In this document: in pieces, positions 1-12,700 of the stretch | Layout of the letters: the number at the start of each line of letters is the position of its first letter | Position numbering within the stretch: the first letter of the stretch is position 1 | NCBI GenBank assembly: GCA_948470475.1 | Contig: OX419344.1 | Span: 19,668,225 to 19,732,224 of the forward strand | Length of the DNA stretch: 64,000 bases | DNA from: Galaxea fascicularis | Taxonomy: Eukaryota; Cnidaria; Anthozoa; Scleractinia; Euphylliidae | Reading direction: 5' to 3' | The notes under the pieces: model-generated | What the model saw: the letters and a program-made list of their open reading frames with translations, nothing else | Databases searched by the model: none | What the model was told of the DNA's origin: nothing | Program-made: the position numbers and the translations under genes

Positions 1-455
1 AACGGAACGGTGAAATTTTTTCTTATTACAGAATTTTGATAAGCAGGATAAGATGCAACCTTCGGCAAAGTTTAAACAAATTCTGTACATGGGGTTCAGA
101 GCCAACTTAAATTTTCGAAAATTTAAGGTGGCTCTGAACTCCATGTACGGAATTTATTTAAACTTTTCGAAAAGTTGCATCTCATCCTGCTTATTAAAAT
201 TCTATAATAAGAAAAAATTTCACCGTTCCGTTTTTGAAATATAAGCGCTTAAAGCTGAAATTAAGGGTGTTTTCAGCAGGTCATAGTGTTGCTATGGTAA
301 CCTATAGTGTCACAAAAATAATACCGACGTATTTACCAATGATTGGGCAGTTTTTAGATACCATGATTATAGCATCAACTTATAAAGAGTGGTAATAATG
401 ACCCATCAAAATCTACGTCTTGGAAAGTGCTGGAAACTGTTTTGAGCCACCTTAA
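1..455. mobile_element. Fold-back MITE-like element, copy 1
   Basis: Positions 123-455 form a 333-bp unit bounded by TTAAGGTGGCTC at 123-134 and its reverse complement at 444-455. To its left, positions 1-111 are an inverted copy of bases about 124-236, so the region folds into a long hairpin centred on ATTTTCGAAAAT near 117. The whole arrangement recurs in opposite orientation at 57628-58073. The open frame that runs through the hairpin (53-244) is a by-product of the palindrome. I see no transposase, so this would be a non-autonomous element. Confidence 0.8.
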
Positions 456-602
456 AGGAAATTAAAAAATTGCTTTTCAAGGAGCAGCACGCTCTTTCAG
501 TTTTCGCGAGAAGGTATTTATTTTCTTATTAATTCATTCTCGAGTGCTTAATTATAACAATGTAAAATTTTTCATAATTCCAATAATTTAGTTTGTGCAC
601 AA

Positions 603-783
603 GTGCTCCAAATACAGAAGCAAATCATAACATCAGGGGATTTATTCTTTTATGAGGAAATAGGGCAAAGATATAGGTACCCAAAAAGTGACTGTGTCAT
701 TTTTAGTGATATATATAAGGCTGTATCTTTGGCAAAGATAACATACAGTGGACGTGCTAACAAGGTGATCGGAAAGATAAAAG
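603..783 (+). CDS. Putative exon A of an unrecognised gene or remnant
   Basis: The open frame reads with coding-like composition, including GDLFFYEEIGQRYRYPKSD and SDIYKAVSLAKITYSG. It reads to AAAG followed by GCAAGA at 784, a possible GC-type donor. If used, the exon ends in phase 1 and joins in frame to exon B at 1251. The left boundary is uncertain; AG sites near 617 and 637 are alternatives, and 603 is only where the frame opens. I do not recognise the protein. The gene may begin to the left of the window or be a broken remnant, since a MITE-like element lies directly upstream. Confidence 0.3.
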
Positions 784-1250
784 GCAAGAAACATTCCCTG
801 TGTTTGTAATACTGTCTGAGGCTTAATTAATAAAATCAAACAAACATTCACGTTCTTCCCGGAACAAACAATTTCTGATACGATGTGCATTTCCTGAATT
901 AACTTACGTTTTTTCCTATTTTTTTTTTTTGTCTCGACGACAAGCATGTCTATCTGAACCCCAGAGCACTTGACGCAAGTGGTTTAGTCAAGTTCTTTGT
1001 AATCTTGACGAGATCTGCTTGTCTGGGAACGTTCTCAACGTTCTCAACGTTTCGATTTGCGAGTCGGTGTGATGTGTTATATGCCATACGGTTGATAAAA
1101 CATTACAACAAAATTTGATTTAGTTTTTCACTGAGCTTGTCGCCTTGTTTACAAAATTATCTTAAGTTTCCTTATTGCCCGCACTCTACTATGCCAATGA
1201 CAAAGTTTGCGCTTCATTCTAGCAGTTAGTGAGCTATTGTAACAGTGCAG

Positions 1251-1376
1251 GATTTATGTACCCATGTAAAACAAAGGATGAGGACACACTCCTGATAGGC
1301 TCGGAAAGACATATAGCAATTAATATTGATAGCTATCTCAGTGATGCAGAAATCAATCCCACATTGGATGAGCAAG
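1251..1376 (+). CDS. Putative exon B of the same unrecognised gene
   Basis: A 126-nt stretch is preceded by an acceptor (GTGCAG, ending at 1250) and followed by a donor (CAAG then GTAGTT at 1377). It starts with two nucleotides that complete a codon and ends with one, which fits exon A before it and exon C after it. The encoded segment includes FMYPCKTKDEDTLLIGSE and SYLSDAEINPTLDEQ, with a composition that looks coding rather than random. No domain was recognised. Phase agreement across three stretches is the main support. Confidence 0.35.
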
Positions 1377-1923
1377 GTAGTTTCAATCAGTTGTTTCAGC
1401 AAGTAATTTGCAATGTAGCACTTTGTAGATTCATAAACTCTAGCATATAGGGTAATTTTATACTTTCTGTTGTTAACTCATTTGCTTCTAAAATGGTCTT
1501 GGAAAAATCCGTAATTTAGTTTTTCATCATATGGAAAACAATACGATATAGACACAGACGTGGTCTGCCAGTATTGCTTTTATTGGAACAGTCACAATTT
1601 AGCCGGGTGCTTGTAACATTTAAATTTCATTCGTAAATAATAATTACAGACAAACAGCACTACAGAAAAGTATCGTTCAATATCGTTATTACTTTCACAA
1701 AAACGCAAAACTGAGGAAAACTATGAATGGTCTAAATTGATGAGATAAAATGTGCGTTTGCTTACGTTTCCTGGCTTGATCGATACTTCCAATATTGTTC
1801 ACCCTCTCTGTCTTTGAAAACGCTTCGGGAAACTTATCGCTATTCGTAATTAAATAAAATATTGTGTGGAAATATAATCAGCTTTACATCACTTGATGCT
1901 CTGTCATCGGTTTCACCAGGTAG

Positions 1924-2078
1924 ATTTGAAAGATAAGTTTAAGTATACTTTACTTCCACCTTCCGGAAAAGAAGTGCAAGTGACGTTTGTTCATATTATT
2001 GTGGTTACACTAAGATTTCATCGCTTTAACAATCTTAAGCAGATGGTTCAAGAAGTCGGCTTGAGACCAGTATCTTAA
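1924..2078 (+). CDS. Putative exon C of the same unrecognised gene
   Basis: After an acceptor ending at 1923 (pyrimidine-rich tract, then CACCAGGTAG), the frame that continues exon B reads DLKDKFKYTLLPPSGKEVQ and runs open to a TAA at 2076-2078. I cannot tell whether the last part is coding or intronic, as no strong donor is visible. Nothing further downstream continues the frame before the GPCR gene at 4182. If real, this is the 3' part of a small gene, or a decayed fragment. Confidence 0.25.
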
Positions 2079-4096
2079 AAGCATTTCTCCCCTTCCGTTA
2101 CACTTAATGCAGGCTTTTTGCTGAATGGATTGTGTTTTTCTCAATCGGTGAAAGTTTCAAAATAAAACTGTATGTTGTTTTATCTTTCTCCGCGTTTTTT
2201 TCTTTCGGTATTTTAAGACGATATATAACAACCACACTTCAAAAAGGGGCTTGCACAAAGGCCAATTCACGGCATGCAACACTCAATGCCACTCAAGTGT
2301 CAGAAAAAATACTGCTTGCGCCGATGACGGTAACGGGTTAAAGGTAGGATGAAAGCACTAATTTTTGCATAGGCTACACAGCTGGATGTTTTATAGCGTT
2401 GCTTTATAATGGCACCAGGCATTTTCTCCTAAATTCAAGAGAACCTGAATGCCGCTTTACAGTACTTTGTTCACGAACTGGTTCAAAGCAAAGTGAAAAG
2501 GCAGGAAATAACAGCTGTACACACACACGAACCAAAAAAAAAAAAAGCATCCAATGCCGTAGTAAAGTAAAAACAAATACTGTATGAAATTGTATGTGCA
2601 GGCGTTAAAAATTTTAAGAAAAACAACAACTCGAATTCAATGCCGTAGTAAAATGATAGCATTGAATTAATTACTTCGCGCAATAAAAATGAAAACAAGT
2701 GTTGTTTCAATTTATATGCAGGCCGTTACATTGTAAACAAACAACACATTTAAGTTTTCAAATAATATTTATTTACAGCCGCTTTCGTGTTAATTAAGGT
2801 CACTGAATCATTGTCTTTGTCTTCGGGGAATATTTCATAGCGTACTAAAAAATTAAGAGCTGCTTGAATTGTGAAATAAATATGTACGGTGTGTCACTTT
2901 TCTTTGTTGCCACTAGTAAAACCAATAAACAGAGCTAGCAAATTCCGTTATCTGATCGTGATTACTCGATGACAGGACAGTGAGAAATACAAACAATTAA
3001 TAATATAAAAGAAAAACCAATGAAAAACAAACAGACGTTTTGCCATTTATTAATTTTCGAAAGATCAAACGTCGGTTTTCAATTATAAATAATGCAACAA
3101 GAGTAAGGACAAATTATACTAGTTATGTCGTCTGTTTTTAATAAACCTTTTCCATTACACTGCGACCGAATGACCGGATTAAAACTTGTGTCATGCAATC
3201 CGAACGTATCTGATATATCGATCTGGGGACAAACTCCCACCTGCCGCGAAACTTCTGAATGAACGCTATCATGTAGTATACGTATTTCGATATACTGTAA
3301 GTGGTTTGCTCTATGTTGAATGATCAGGGCTGGCATGTAAACCAGAAATTGGACCATTTGGTTACTGATTTCTTTGCGAAAATTCCTTGCTTGTATTGTA
3401 CCGTCTTTCGTCATTGGCAGAACGACTAAAATGTTTGAATCTATTTTAAATTAATGCCAAACCGTTTCATGGGAACAAACAGATAATATATAGTTGCATG
3501 GACAAGGGAAGGGCACGAGGTCTAGAACTTGGTCTTAGGGAATATCAAAATGCAATTTGCTAACGGCCTCAGTGGGTTTTACAGGTGGTGAGAGATACGA
3601 CTAAAAACTTGATTGTTCGGACATTTTAAAAACAGATAATAAATTTTCTCAATGACTAGGCACTCACAGCTGACGAAGCATCTACAGACCACACTTTTGT
3701 GGCCCGAACCGGCTGCAAAAGCCCACATATTTTCTTATCTGAAAACAACGCCAACGTTAACACGACCAAATTTTTATGGCCCGACGGTGGTCACATTAGC
3801 AGGGCTCGGTTCCACTGCACTTGGTGCCACGAAAACTGGATTACACTGTTCAAATTACTTGTTAAATATAATAGTTAAGTAAGGGAAGGTTGGTGATATA
3901 TTACGTTTACTAGTCAAAGTCAATGCGGGATGATACAGTTTTCGAAATCCAAGCCATGATAAATATCGAAAACACCAAATTTGAAATTAAGTGCTAAAAA
4001 AACTTGCGTGGACCGACAAATGTTGCCGGATTAATCACTTAAAAACATCGTCTACATCTTCTTTGAAATTAATTCATGTTTCTTTCTTTATTTCAG
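2079..4096. other. Intergenic, AT-rich, no supported gene
   Basis: This stretch separates the exon-like series from the first GPCR. A 111-codon open frame on the minus strand (3414-3079) has no recognisable motif and no splice or promoter context, so I do not call it. The right end contains the putative upstream intron of the GPCR gene, ending at the acceptor TTTATTTCAG (4087-4096). Confidence 0.5.
4095..4096 (+). other. Probable 3' splice site of a 5' UTR intron, GPCR 1
   Basis: A pyrimidine-rich run ends in TTTATTTCAG, followed by GTTAAAGAA, with the GPCR ATG 85 nt downstream. The same layout occurs before two other genes of this family: 62338 for the gene at 62431, and 37702 on the minus strand for the gene ending at 37631. 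An untranslated first exon further upstream is therefore likely; its position is not visible. Confidence 0.55.
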
Positions 4097-4181
4097 GTTA
4101 AAGAATTAAGAGAAAATTGGGTTTAGAGAATCCCAAGTGAAACACAAACAATAATCTTCACGGAAACAAGCATCCGCATAC

Positions 4182-5258
4182 ATGGAAATGGCGGCGGAAG
4201 TAAACGGCTCAGAAAATCAGACGGAGAAATTTAAGATCGTTGAGACTACGCAGGCATCAGATGAAATGCCGCCCGATTTAAGAGCGCTAAAGCTGACTCT
4301 TTACGTGGTCATATTCATCGTGAGCGCAGTGGGAAATTCCCTAGTCTGCACTGTCATCTTGCGAAAGTCAAAGATGAAGACGGTCACAAACTATTTTATT
4401 TTGAACTTGGCAATTGCTGATTTGACTTTGACTTGCATTTGTATTCCGTTTGACATCCCTGTTCAAGAAATGGACCATAGATGGCCGTACGGAGCGCTAC
4501 TATGCAAATTTTTATACCCATTGCAGACACTTTCACTTTTCGCATCCATTTTCACCCTGACCACAGTGAGCTTATCGCGTTATTGGGCCATAAATCACCC
4601 TCTTCGGCAACAGCTGACACTCAAGTGGGCAAAGTGGATAATTTTTGGAATCTGGATCGTGTCGCTTCTTTCCGTCACTCCTTACATCATTGTCCTTAAC
4701 AAGGACATGAATACAGGAAAATGCGAAGAAGCCTGGGAGAGTCAAAGTGCCCGAAAAACCTACACTGCGTGTTTGTTCGTGTTCGAGTATCTCCTACCAT
4801 TTACCATAATCGCAGGCGCTTATGCTAGTATTAGTTGGGAACTACGCCAACGCGCCAAAAATGCAAATCCTTATTTGCAAGACATTCAGGCCGACGAAGC
4901 ACGGAAAGTCGTGCGCATGCTAAAGATAATCACACTGCTGTTTGCGATTTGCCTGCTACCCAATAACATTCTGTGGTTGTGGTTGGATTTTGGCAGAGCC
5001 GATGAGAAGTATGATAGATTTTGGGATCTCGTGGCGTTCGGTAACATCATTACATTTGCAAACAGCGCCGCTAATCCCATTTGTTACACGATCCTGAGCG
5101 AAAATTATCGGAGCGCATTCAAGGACCACTTGTCCAAAATGTTTTATAAAATACTTGGAAAGCCTTTGCAAGAGCAGAATAATTTTCAGAATTTGAACGA
5201 TCGCGAATGCGTGATGACAAAAGGAAGTCGAACTTGCACAGTGACTTCTGCTATATGA
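4182..5258 (+). CDS. Class A (rhodopsin-like) GPCR, peptide-receptor-like, paralog 1
   Basis: A single-exon gene encoding 358 residues with seven membrane segments: about 37-61, 71-93, 108-134, 151-171, 195-217, 243-266 and 283-304. N52 (1.50), D80 (2.50), W158 (4.50), P206 (5.50), Y214 (5.58), P260 (6.50) and N298-P299-x-x-Y302 identify a class A receptor. C108 and C181 should form the TM3-ECL2 disulfide. The outer N-terminus has sequons at N8 and N12. The E/DRY motif reads S132-R133-Y134 and the CWxP motif reads C257-L-L-P260, so both the acid and the toggle tryptophan are missing. The tail ends TSAI, a possible class I PDZ ligand. The ATG at 4182 is used because an upstream acceptor lies 85 nt away; a second Met at codon 3 is an alternative. 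Ligand and G protein are unknown; peptide-receptor relatives are the closest style. Confidence 0.95.
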   Translation: MEMAAEVNGSENQTEKFKIVETTQASDEMPPDLRALKLTLYVVIFIVSAVGNSLVCTVILRKSKMKTVTNYFILNLAIADLTLTCICIPFDIPVQEMDHRWPYGALLCKFLYPLQTLSLFASIFTLTTVSLSRYWAINHPLRQQLTLKWAKWIIFGIWIVSLLSVTPYIIVLNKDMNTGKCEEAWESQSARKTYTACLFVFEYLLPFTIIAGAYASISWELRQRAKNANPYLQDIQADEARKVVRMLKIITLLFAICLLPNNILWLWLDFGRADEKYDRFWDLVAFGNIITFANSAANPICYTILSENYRSAFKDHLSKMFYKILGKPLQEQNNFQNLNDRECVMTKGSRTCTVTSAI

Positions 5259-5261
5259 CAA

Positions 5262-6429
5262 TAACCACGTGACCAGTCACATTGTATGCAGACCTGCTAT
5301 TGGCCCGTACCAAACACTAGTGGTCTTGCTAGCTCTTACCAGCAAAATAATACGTTTGGTGGGTTTGTCCTTCTGTCCGCGCCGTCGTCCACCCAAAGAA
5401 CTGTATGCGGCCATTTGAATTGACGCTGTGGGAAGACCTATACGACAAGCCCCCGTGGTAATCTGCGTAATTAATCTGTAAATGTCTCAAATTAAACTCA
5501 ACTATCTCCCCCACAGCTATAAAATCTGATAGCCAAACAATTTTAAGTTTCCTTCCACCGTATGTGGCCGAGGGTTAAAGATTTACCCATGTCCTCTTTC
5601 GGTCTTATCTCATAAGCTTAGTTGACGCTTTATCATCCGACAACGTTATTTAAAATAGGGCGAAGCACAACCACAAACACACTGGAAAATAGCAATTTGG
5701 TTTTTTAACCAATAGAAACAAAACCCGCACGACACGCTACGCATGCGCACTTCCAGCTGAAAAAAAAATCATTGCTTTCAGGTAATTTTCTCTGTTACGT
5801 TAATTTTAGCCGCATACCATAGCTTTTGATATCCGATAAGATATTTCAATATCGCAGTTACTTCAAGGTCATAGGTTCTGAGTATTAATGTAACACGGAC
5901 ACTGGTTATTTGCTTGTTTTTTGCCTTATCAGCACAATTTAGAATCGGGTCTTTTCAGAGTCGAAATTATCAAGAGATTTTATGTAGTTTTCTACGGCGA
6001 AGTAAATTTCAAACTAACGATGTAGAAATTAGGTAAAACCGTTAATGTTTTTTAGGAAAAAGAAAGATTGCATAGTCATTTTATAAATGACTTAACGTCT
6101 TCTTTCTAGATCTGATTCTGGTATCAAGCATGACAAGGAGTAAAATTTTAGGTCAGATACGGGGCCGTAAACGGGGTAGGGGGTCCACTATTCAATACGA
6201 CACATAACGAATCACGATAATATCAGAAGTTTTTTTTTGTTTCACATATCAGAACGGGTACGTCTTTAGCAGTTCACCGCTTCTAACTCTTTTAAAATCA
6301 CAAGTCACGGAAGATAAAAACGGCCGATTACGCATCACGGAACCCCACTTCCACTTCCCTCTTGCTTAGAATCGTACTTTGATTTTTTTTTTTTTGGAAG
6401 TGAATAATAAACGTTTGGCCGTTTATCTG
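5262..6429. other. Intergenic between GPCR 1 and the UGT gene
   Basis: This stretch is AT-rich and holds the convergent 3' flanks of the GPCR (plus strand) and the UGT gene (minus strand). I see no supported gene. A short frame at 5514-5329 is not supported. Poly-T tracts near 6228 and 6381 are unremarkable. Confidence 0.5.
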
Positions 6430-6712
6430 TCATTCTTCTTTTGCTTTCGAGTCCTCTCTTCTACAACACCTCCTGCACAAAAATCGGCAGCAAAGTGTGG
6501 CGCATGCTAATACACAGCCAAAAACAGTCACAAGAAACAGACCCACATCTATCAAGTGTTCCTTATACCATGGCATGTTGAAGGCCTGGACCCGAAGATG
6601 GGATGCCCCATTATGTCTTAGCACAAAGTCTATCCAATCAGCTGTTAGTTCCAGGGGCGTGCGGTGTTGATCTTTAATCAGGCGGGAAACCCGAGTCGCG
6701 TTGTTCTTAAAA
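6430..6712 (-). CDS. UGT exon 6: membrane anchor and tail
   Basis: This exon encodes residues 422-515 to the TGA at 6432-6430. It includes the family's ADWIDFVLRHNGASHLR stretch, a single membrane helix (LIDVGLFLVTVFGCVLACAT) and a short cytosolic tail rich in Cys and basic residues ending SKAKEE. Other animal UGTs carry a dilysine-type ER retention signal here; this tail has KAKEE, a loose match. The acceptor is TGCTTCAG before 6712. Confidence 0.9.
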
Positions 6713-9700
6713 CTGAAGCAAAACAAATGAGAAAACAATAATACAACAGTCCAATGAGATTTTATAAATATTTAAAGTAGCTCAGATAGTCCAGCTGAAT
6801 GTCCATGGGTGCATAGCTTTTGAGTCCCTTTTCAGAGACCAATGCAATTTACATTAACAGCTCGGTTACTATACCAAATTTTCGTGTTACTCCCTCTCCA
6901 CGCTCCCCCCACCCCCACAGTTCCTTTTAAAAAATAATCCCCTTCTCATGTAACTCTATACCTACCTATTTTCGGTCAGGACTCTCGAAATAGCCATGCG
7001 CAGTTCATCCTCCTTAACACTGTTGATATCTACCCAAAGGCCCATTCCCGCTCGAGCGATTTGACGGGCATTGTCCGCGTGATCGCCCCACATCGGGAAA
7101 CCAACGATTGGAACGCCATGGTATGCCGCCTCATCCCTGTTATGTCCCATGTGAGAGAGGAACAACTTTGTTTTGGCGTGACCGAGAACATCATTCTGCG
7201 GCAGCCAGTCAACTGTCTTGATGTTTGATGGGTTTGAGCTCAGTGTGTTCCCTGTATTAGGTCAAGAATTTACAAAGTAATGAATAATTAACACTTGGAC
7301 ATAGTCTGACAGTGCGGTTTTACTCTAATAACGCGCAGATGTCGTGAAAAGACAGGCAGGGAGTAGCATGGCTTATGTTGGTAGGGTCGTACGGTCAAAC
7401 CTGCGTGTATAGGTCGCCCTTTGGGGTTTGGCCGCCTGACCGTTAATACAGGTTTGGCCAACTTAGGATATTTAATCAAGAAAAGAAGATAGTGACAAGG
7501 TGAGGTATCCACAACATGATAAATTAACCTCAAAGAGTTTTCTACTCGGTTTGTGCCAAAACAATAGAAGGTAATGAAAGACCAATAAACGCCATGCGCA
7601 ATGAATCTGATGCATTTGTATGGTATATTTTACTTAAGTGACCGTTAAATAGAGGTGAATACAAGGGAAAATGACTTGTTGGGACCTTGGAAAAGGTGAC
7701 CGTGACCGCTAAATAGAGGTGACCGCTTAATACAGGACAGTTTTACAGTAATTAAGGGGAACTATTTCCGGGACTTTAGTGAGTGCCTGCCTAACAGTGG
7801 GTAGTCGCCTAATACAGGTTCGCTCAATACAGGCTTGAATGTATCTCTTATAAACCTCCGTTTTAGTAAATATATAAATGTAGGCTTCATTTTCATGACT
7901 CCATTGTTTGGTTTTCATTGTTTTCATCCTTTTACTGATGTTCTTACCACACATGTTTTGACGTCCTCAGTATGTCATCACAACACACATAACACAACTT
8001 TTTCAGTACTTGTTGATTATTCACTGCTCTGTGTGGTGTTACTCGTTCTACTCGATCGTTTGACTTAAAAAAATATAGCACTACATATTTTTATTATTTA
8101 GGCTGAATTACTGACCAAAAGAATCTTTTTATTCGTTTATTGAGACTTAATAAGAAGGGGACCGGAAATCGTGATTCTCAATTATGGTAATATTTATGCA
8201 ACAAACCTTTGATCTTCCACAAAACCTTCTGTTTCATTCCACCAAGTACCCTCGTCAGCATATCCAACGTTGCAATGGGCAACACAGATAACATGGAACC
8301 AAACGCAACAACTACAACTCCTTCGCCACCCGAGCTTGACATGAAGGTTTCTAGGTCGGAGGGGAGGGGCTTGGCTGGTCTAGGCAATATCGGACCAGTG
8401 ACTTTTATCGCTGGTAAAAGAAAGGTAAAATGGTAACGCCACAGAGCTCAGGAATCCTGACTGTACATGATGCGAGCACTAGGGCGTGGGTGGTTAGAGA
8501 GGCTTGGGTCACCGGCCGGGGTAAGTTAGGTTTAGCTACAAAAGGCTTTAAACAAAGTAAAGATCACCACATTATTGTTCTTAAGTCTAGTATAGAAAGA
8601 GGGGAGACTAATGATACTCTACTACTGCGTTTTTGTGTTGTGGAAATGTCGGAATATCATGTCCCCAATTAAAGGACATCCGACGGTTCGTGTTGGGTGA
8701 ATATCAGTTAGGAATTCATCGAACGTCTTTGGAATTCAATTTCTACTGAATCATGATATAAACTGTAGTTCCCCAACGACTTGCTTCAAACATTCGAGAC
8801 ATAAATTTGCTCAATATTGCGGAATATATATCCGCCTGATTTCATTTAGCCAAGTAAACTCGGCCAACGGCCTCGTCAGTTACTTATCAGGCGATATTCC
8901 ACACAATTTCGCAGGATGACTGTTGGAAATATGTAATCCTCTGTTAGCTGACATATCTCAAAAATAGAACGATTTAGAACACAGGGATACATATTTGAGA
9001 ATTTTGGGCGGAGGTCCTTGCTGTATGCCGGCGCTGCTGATGATATCCAATGATCATCAGAAGCGACTCTAGCTGTTGAACGATTATGCACTGATTTATC
9101 GGACACGTGGGCTCGGTTGTTCAAATTCTGGATAGCCAGATTATCCAGCGGATAAGCAGCGGATGGGCAGCGGATGAAAATGGAATATATCAGTTGCAAT
9201 TCATTCGTCTGGTAGATAACGGCTTTTCCTCTCGGTCTTTGATCGACAGGGGTCAGATCTTTGACTGCCACGTAAGTACAAGCCTTGTTCAAGCTTTGGG
9301 TTGCTTCTACTTACATGGTATGAGCGGTATTGGATAATCCAGGGCGAAGTGTGTCTGCACGAGCACCAACTCTGCCTTCCCTAATGCTTCGACAATGCTC
9401 ACGTCTGGCCTGATACCAAACTCCCTTTTCAGTTTGTCCAGCGCGGGAAACATGAACACTCTACCAATCAAATTAGCGAGTAAAAAGCCAGCCAAGTTCG
9501 CCAGTCGACCCTTGAAGTCCATCCTATCGTCCAGACCGGTAAACGGCTGAGGAACGTACGATAAGGGGTTAGCATTCTTGAACAGGGGTAACATAGCGTG
9601 CGATGGGCAGACCAATACGAGTTTGGAATCGAGAAGGTCGTTTATTATTCCACTGCAGGTAAAATGCGAATCTCCAACGATGATGTCTGGCTTGAGGGCT

Positions 9701-12700
9701 TTGATACCTATTCAGACGAATGACATCCGGTTAGGAATGCGGAAAAAATGTGGTGAAGTTAGGAGTGGGGTGGGACGGGGAAAAGGTAGACATATAGGCA
9801 CGCCTACCGTGCATGGGCAAGTAGGTTCAGTGGCGGTTGTTACTCCTACCCCTCCCTGTAAGAAAATTTTTGCGCGGGACGGCGTGGTTACTAAGTTAGG
9901 GCAACGATGTTCGGTGAACCACGCTCGATTACTATCACAGGTTTGTCGTTTCGTTTTTAAATGCTGGATCGCTAAAATGAGGACAAAAAAATATATCTTG
10001 GAGGGAATGTTATCATTGATCTACATCAGAGTGAAAAGCGGTCCGTGCTAAATGAAGGTAATGTTCTTGGTGTCATTTCGTAAGAATGTTAAACACGATC
10101 ACTGCATGATGTTTACCCTTTCAACTTTTTAGGTCAAAGATGGTTTCACGATGGCTTTCAAACAGCACAGACATGAGATGGACAGCCATCCTGCATCATG
10201 TGGTATGTAAACTTAATAATTGTATGATTATTGTTACATTTGTTGTCAACTGCGAAGGGATGTTGGCACTTCGCAAACATTGAATCAAATGTGCGCAACA
10301 TAGAAACAGCAAACACTGGTTGTCGGTAAAATTTACGGGTGAAATAACGCGAAACATCTTTTTCGATAAGCTCGTCTTTATAGTTTTCCTTCGAGCAAAT
10401 ATCTGGTTTATATCAGCAAATGCCGTTACAGAAAATCTTGTACACGGTAGCGCATAAAAAATGCAAGAGCTTCTTTGATCCAGTGATAAGAGCTCACACG
10501 TACACAACTCCATTCTGAACTTAAAGGACATTATAAAAGCACTGATTAAGCGCTTCAATCTAAATCAGTGTTGTAATGGTGCAAAGAAAGAAGCAAAACC
10601 GAGTTGTCTGTAGCAACTTGAATTTTCTACTTCATCATCAAATGCATAACACATAATTATAAATCCCTGGAGACGCAGTTACGCTTCGCAATTTTTCATG
10701 TTACTTGTATTGCATTTTTTTGTGGCGACCTGCGAGTCAAGTTGTACGAAACGGTGCCTCGTGTAACAGTCATACACTGCACTTGAAAAATTCGTTGAAT
10801 CTTTGCGAGAAACGTCGCAAAAAGTAGAACTGACGTCTACTTCTTGCGACGTTTGCGGCAACAACAAACTTGCGTGACATGTATAACACAGCGGGGTGCG
10901 TCACACAATACAAGCTTTCGTGCAACTTGTGTGGCAACAAAATTGTGAGACCAGTTGTTTAACTATTGGTTGGTATTGAAAAAGCGCTCAAAAGCAAGCA
11001 AACATAGTAATTAAGAAAAAAAACAAAAACAAATCAAAGCCAGAAACCTCACCACGTACGTGTACTCCTTGGAAATACTGTAAAAAAGTTTTGAATCGAT
11101 GACACTTCTAATAGCGCACAGGTACCCTGAGAATGGCATTTTGTATTTACCGTATACATCTCTAGCGTGACAATCAAATATCAGTATAATAGGTGCCAGC
11201 AATAACGAATCGTGCTATTAAAATGAATGACATACAATTTTGAGACAGCAGTGATTCAACATTAGTTTTAATTTCTTCTTTTTTGTGACAGTCGTTTTCG
11301 CTTTTACACATGTATTCTAATAGCGTCTAGACCCATGTGGCAATCACATATCAACCCCCCTGACGGTTGTCGTTATAATACACAAACTTGGCAAAACGAG
11401 ATCTTAATTCCTCTCTTTATTTCGTCCCCAAGGTATCATATTGATCATCACGGTGCAGAAAACTGTTTTGCCTTCTCTAATAGGTGGCCTACATCGCATT
11501 TTTCAAGTACATTCCGATTCGACATTGCTTGTGTTGATAAAACGGGCATTCATGTTACTGAACATGCGAAGGTACAGGTATTTACACATAAAACTAATGC
11601 ACCACTTGGAAAACCTGATAGTATACAAAATATATGGAATAATGACCATAATAGTCATAGTTGTTTCTTGCATCTTCGCTTCCATTCGGGATGTGGCTTC
11701 TTACAAATCCAACATGGCAGCAAGTTGTGAATGCGTGATGCAATCTCTTGTGATGATATTTTTCGCGTCTGGGCAAATACGCCGGAAGTGAGCTTTGTGG
11801 AAAACAACGACGAAGAACGACGGACGACATTTTTAGACTCAGGCCTTCCCGAGTAAAAAGTGTTTGCGGTGGAGTGAGAAACTGTACTTTTGAATTCATG
11901 ACAACCTAGCTAAAACATGCGTAATTAAGCATTATAGCCAATTATTGATAGAGCATTTTTCAAAACCAAGCAATTACTTCAGCCAATCACATCATACAGA
12001 TAAAGTGCAATGAGCCAATGAGAATTCGAATTCGAATGCAACCGGCATAAAGCGTGGAAAATGCGCACGAGTAACTCGCCTGATTGGTATTGGCTTCGCT
12101 TTTCATTGGTTAAAAAAGTGGCGCGAGTTTTACCGGCCAATCACAGAGCGAAGCAATGCAAAACCGAAGCAAATGCAATTTACTTTTGATGTTCATTTGA
12201 AAACATCTCTGGTAAAAATGGTACTAACTAAACATACCTTCCCACTCCAGTAAACTTCTACAAAAGTTTGCATGCAATTCGCCGATGCTATTGAGTTTCT
12301 GGAAGCCCGACGCTTGATCCTTGGTCTCGTTGCTGTCTCGTTTCATGCTTCTTGCTATCTGCTTCTCTTCCCAACCAGGCTCGTACGGAACATGATAAAC
12401 CTGGGTTGAATACTTGTCACTCGGTTTGAAAGGCTGGGCCGAGCTAATAAGCATCGTTACCTTGGTTACAGGTGGGACAAAATGAAAGCCAGTAAGGTCT
12501 TTTTCGCGAACTTTAAGGTGATACACACTACAATCCTAGACAAAATACCTTGGGAAGGTCATGTCAAACTCGTAATTATCGATGATTTGAACATTTACTT
12601 CGAAAAGCACTGCTATTTTTAAAACTCCGTTACAGTTCCCTCCTTTCCCACCCAATACAATGATGAAAGTCAGAAAAAAATTGTGGGTATATGTTTTCAA

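Noticed and set aside
3079..3414. 111-codon minus-strand frame
   Set aside because: No motif, no supporting signals, and not clearly coding in composition.
9578..10051. 157-codon plus-strand frame
   Set aside because: Partly antisense to UGT exon 3 and the rest intronic; no domain.
12461..12534. Longer version of UGT exon 2 starting near 12530
   Set aside because: It would insert about 24 residues between RGHK and VTML, disrupting the first Rossmann strand. The acceptor at 12461 gives the normal family sequence with matching phase.
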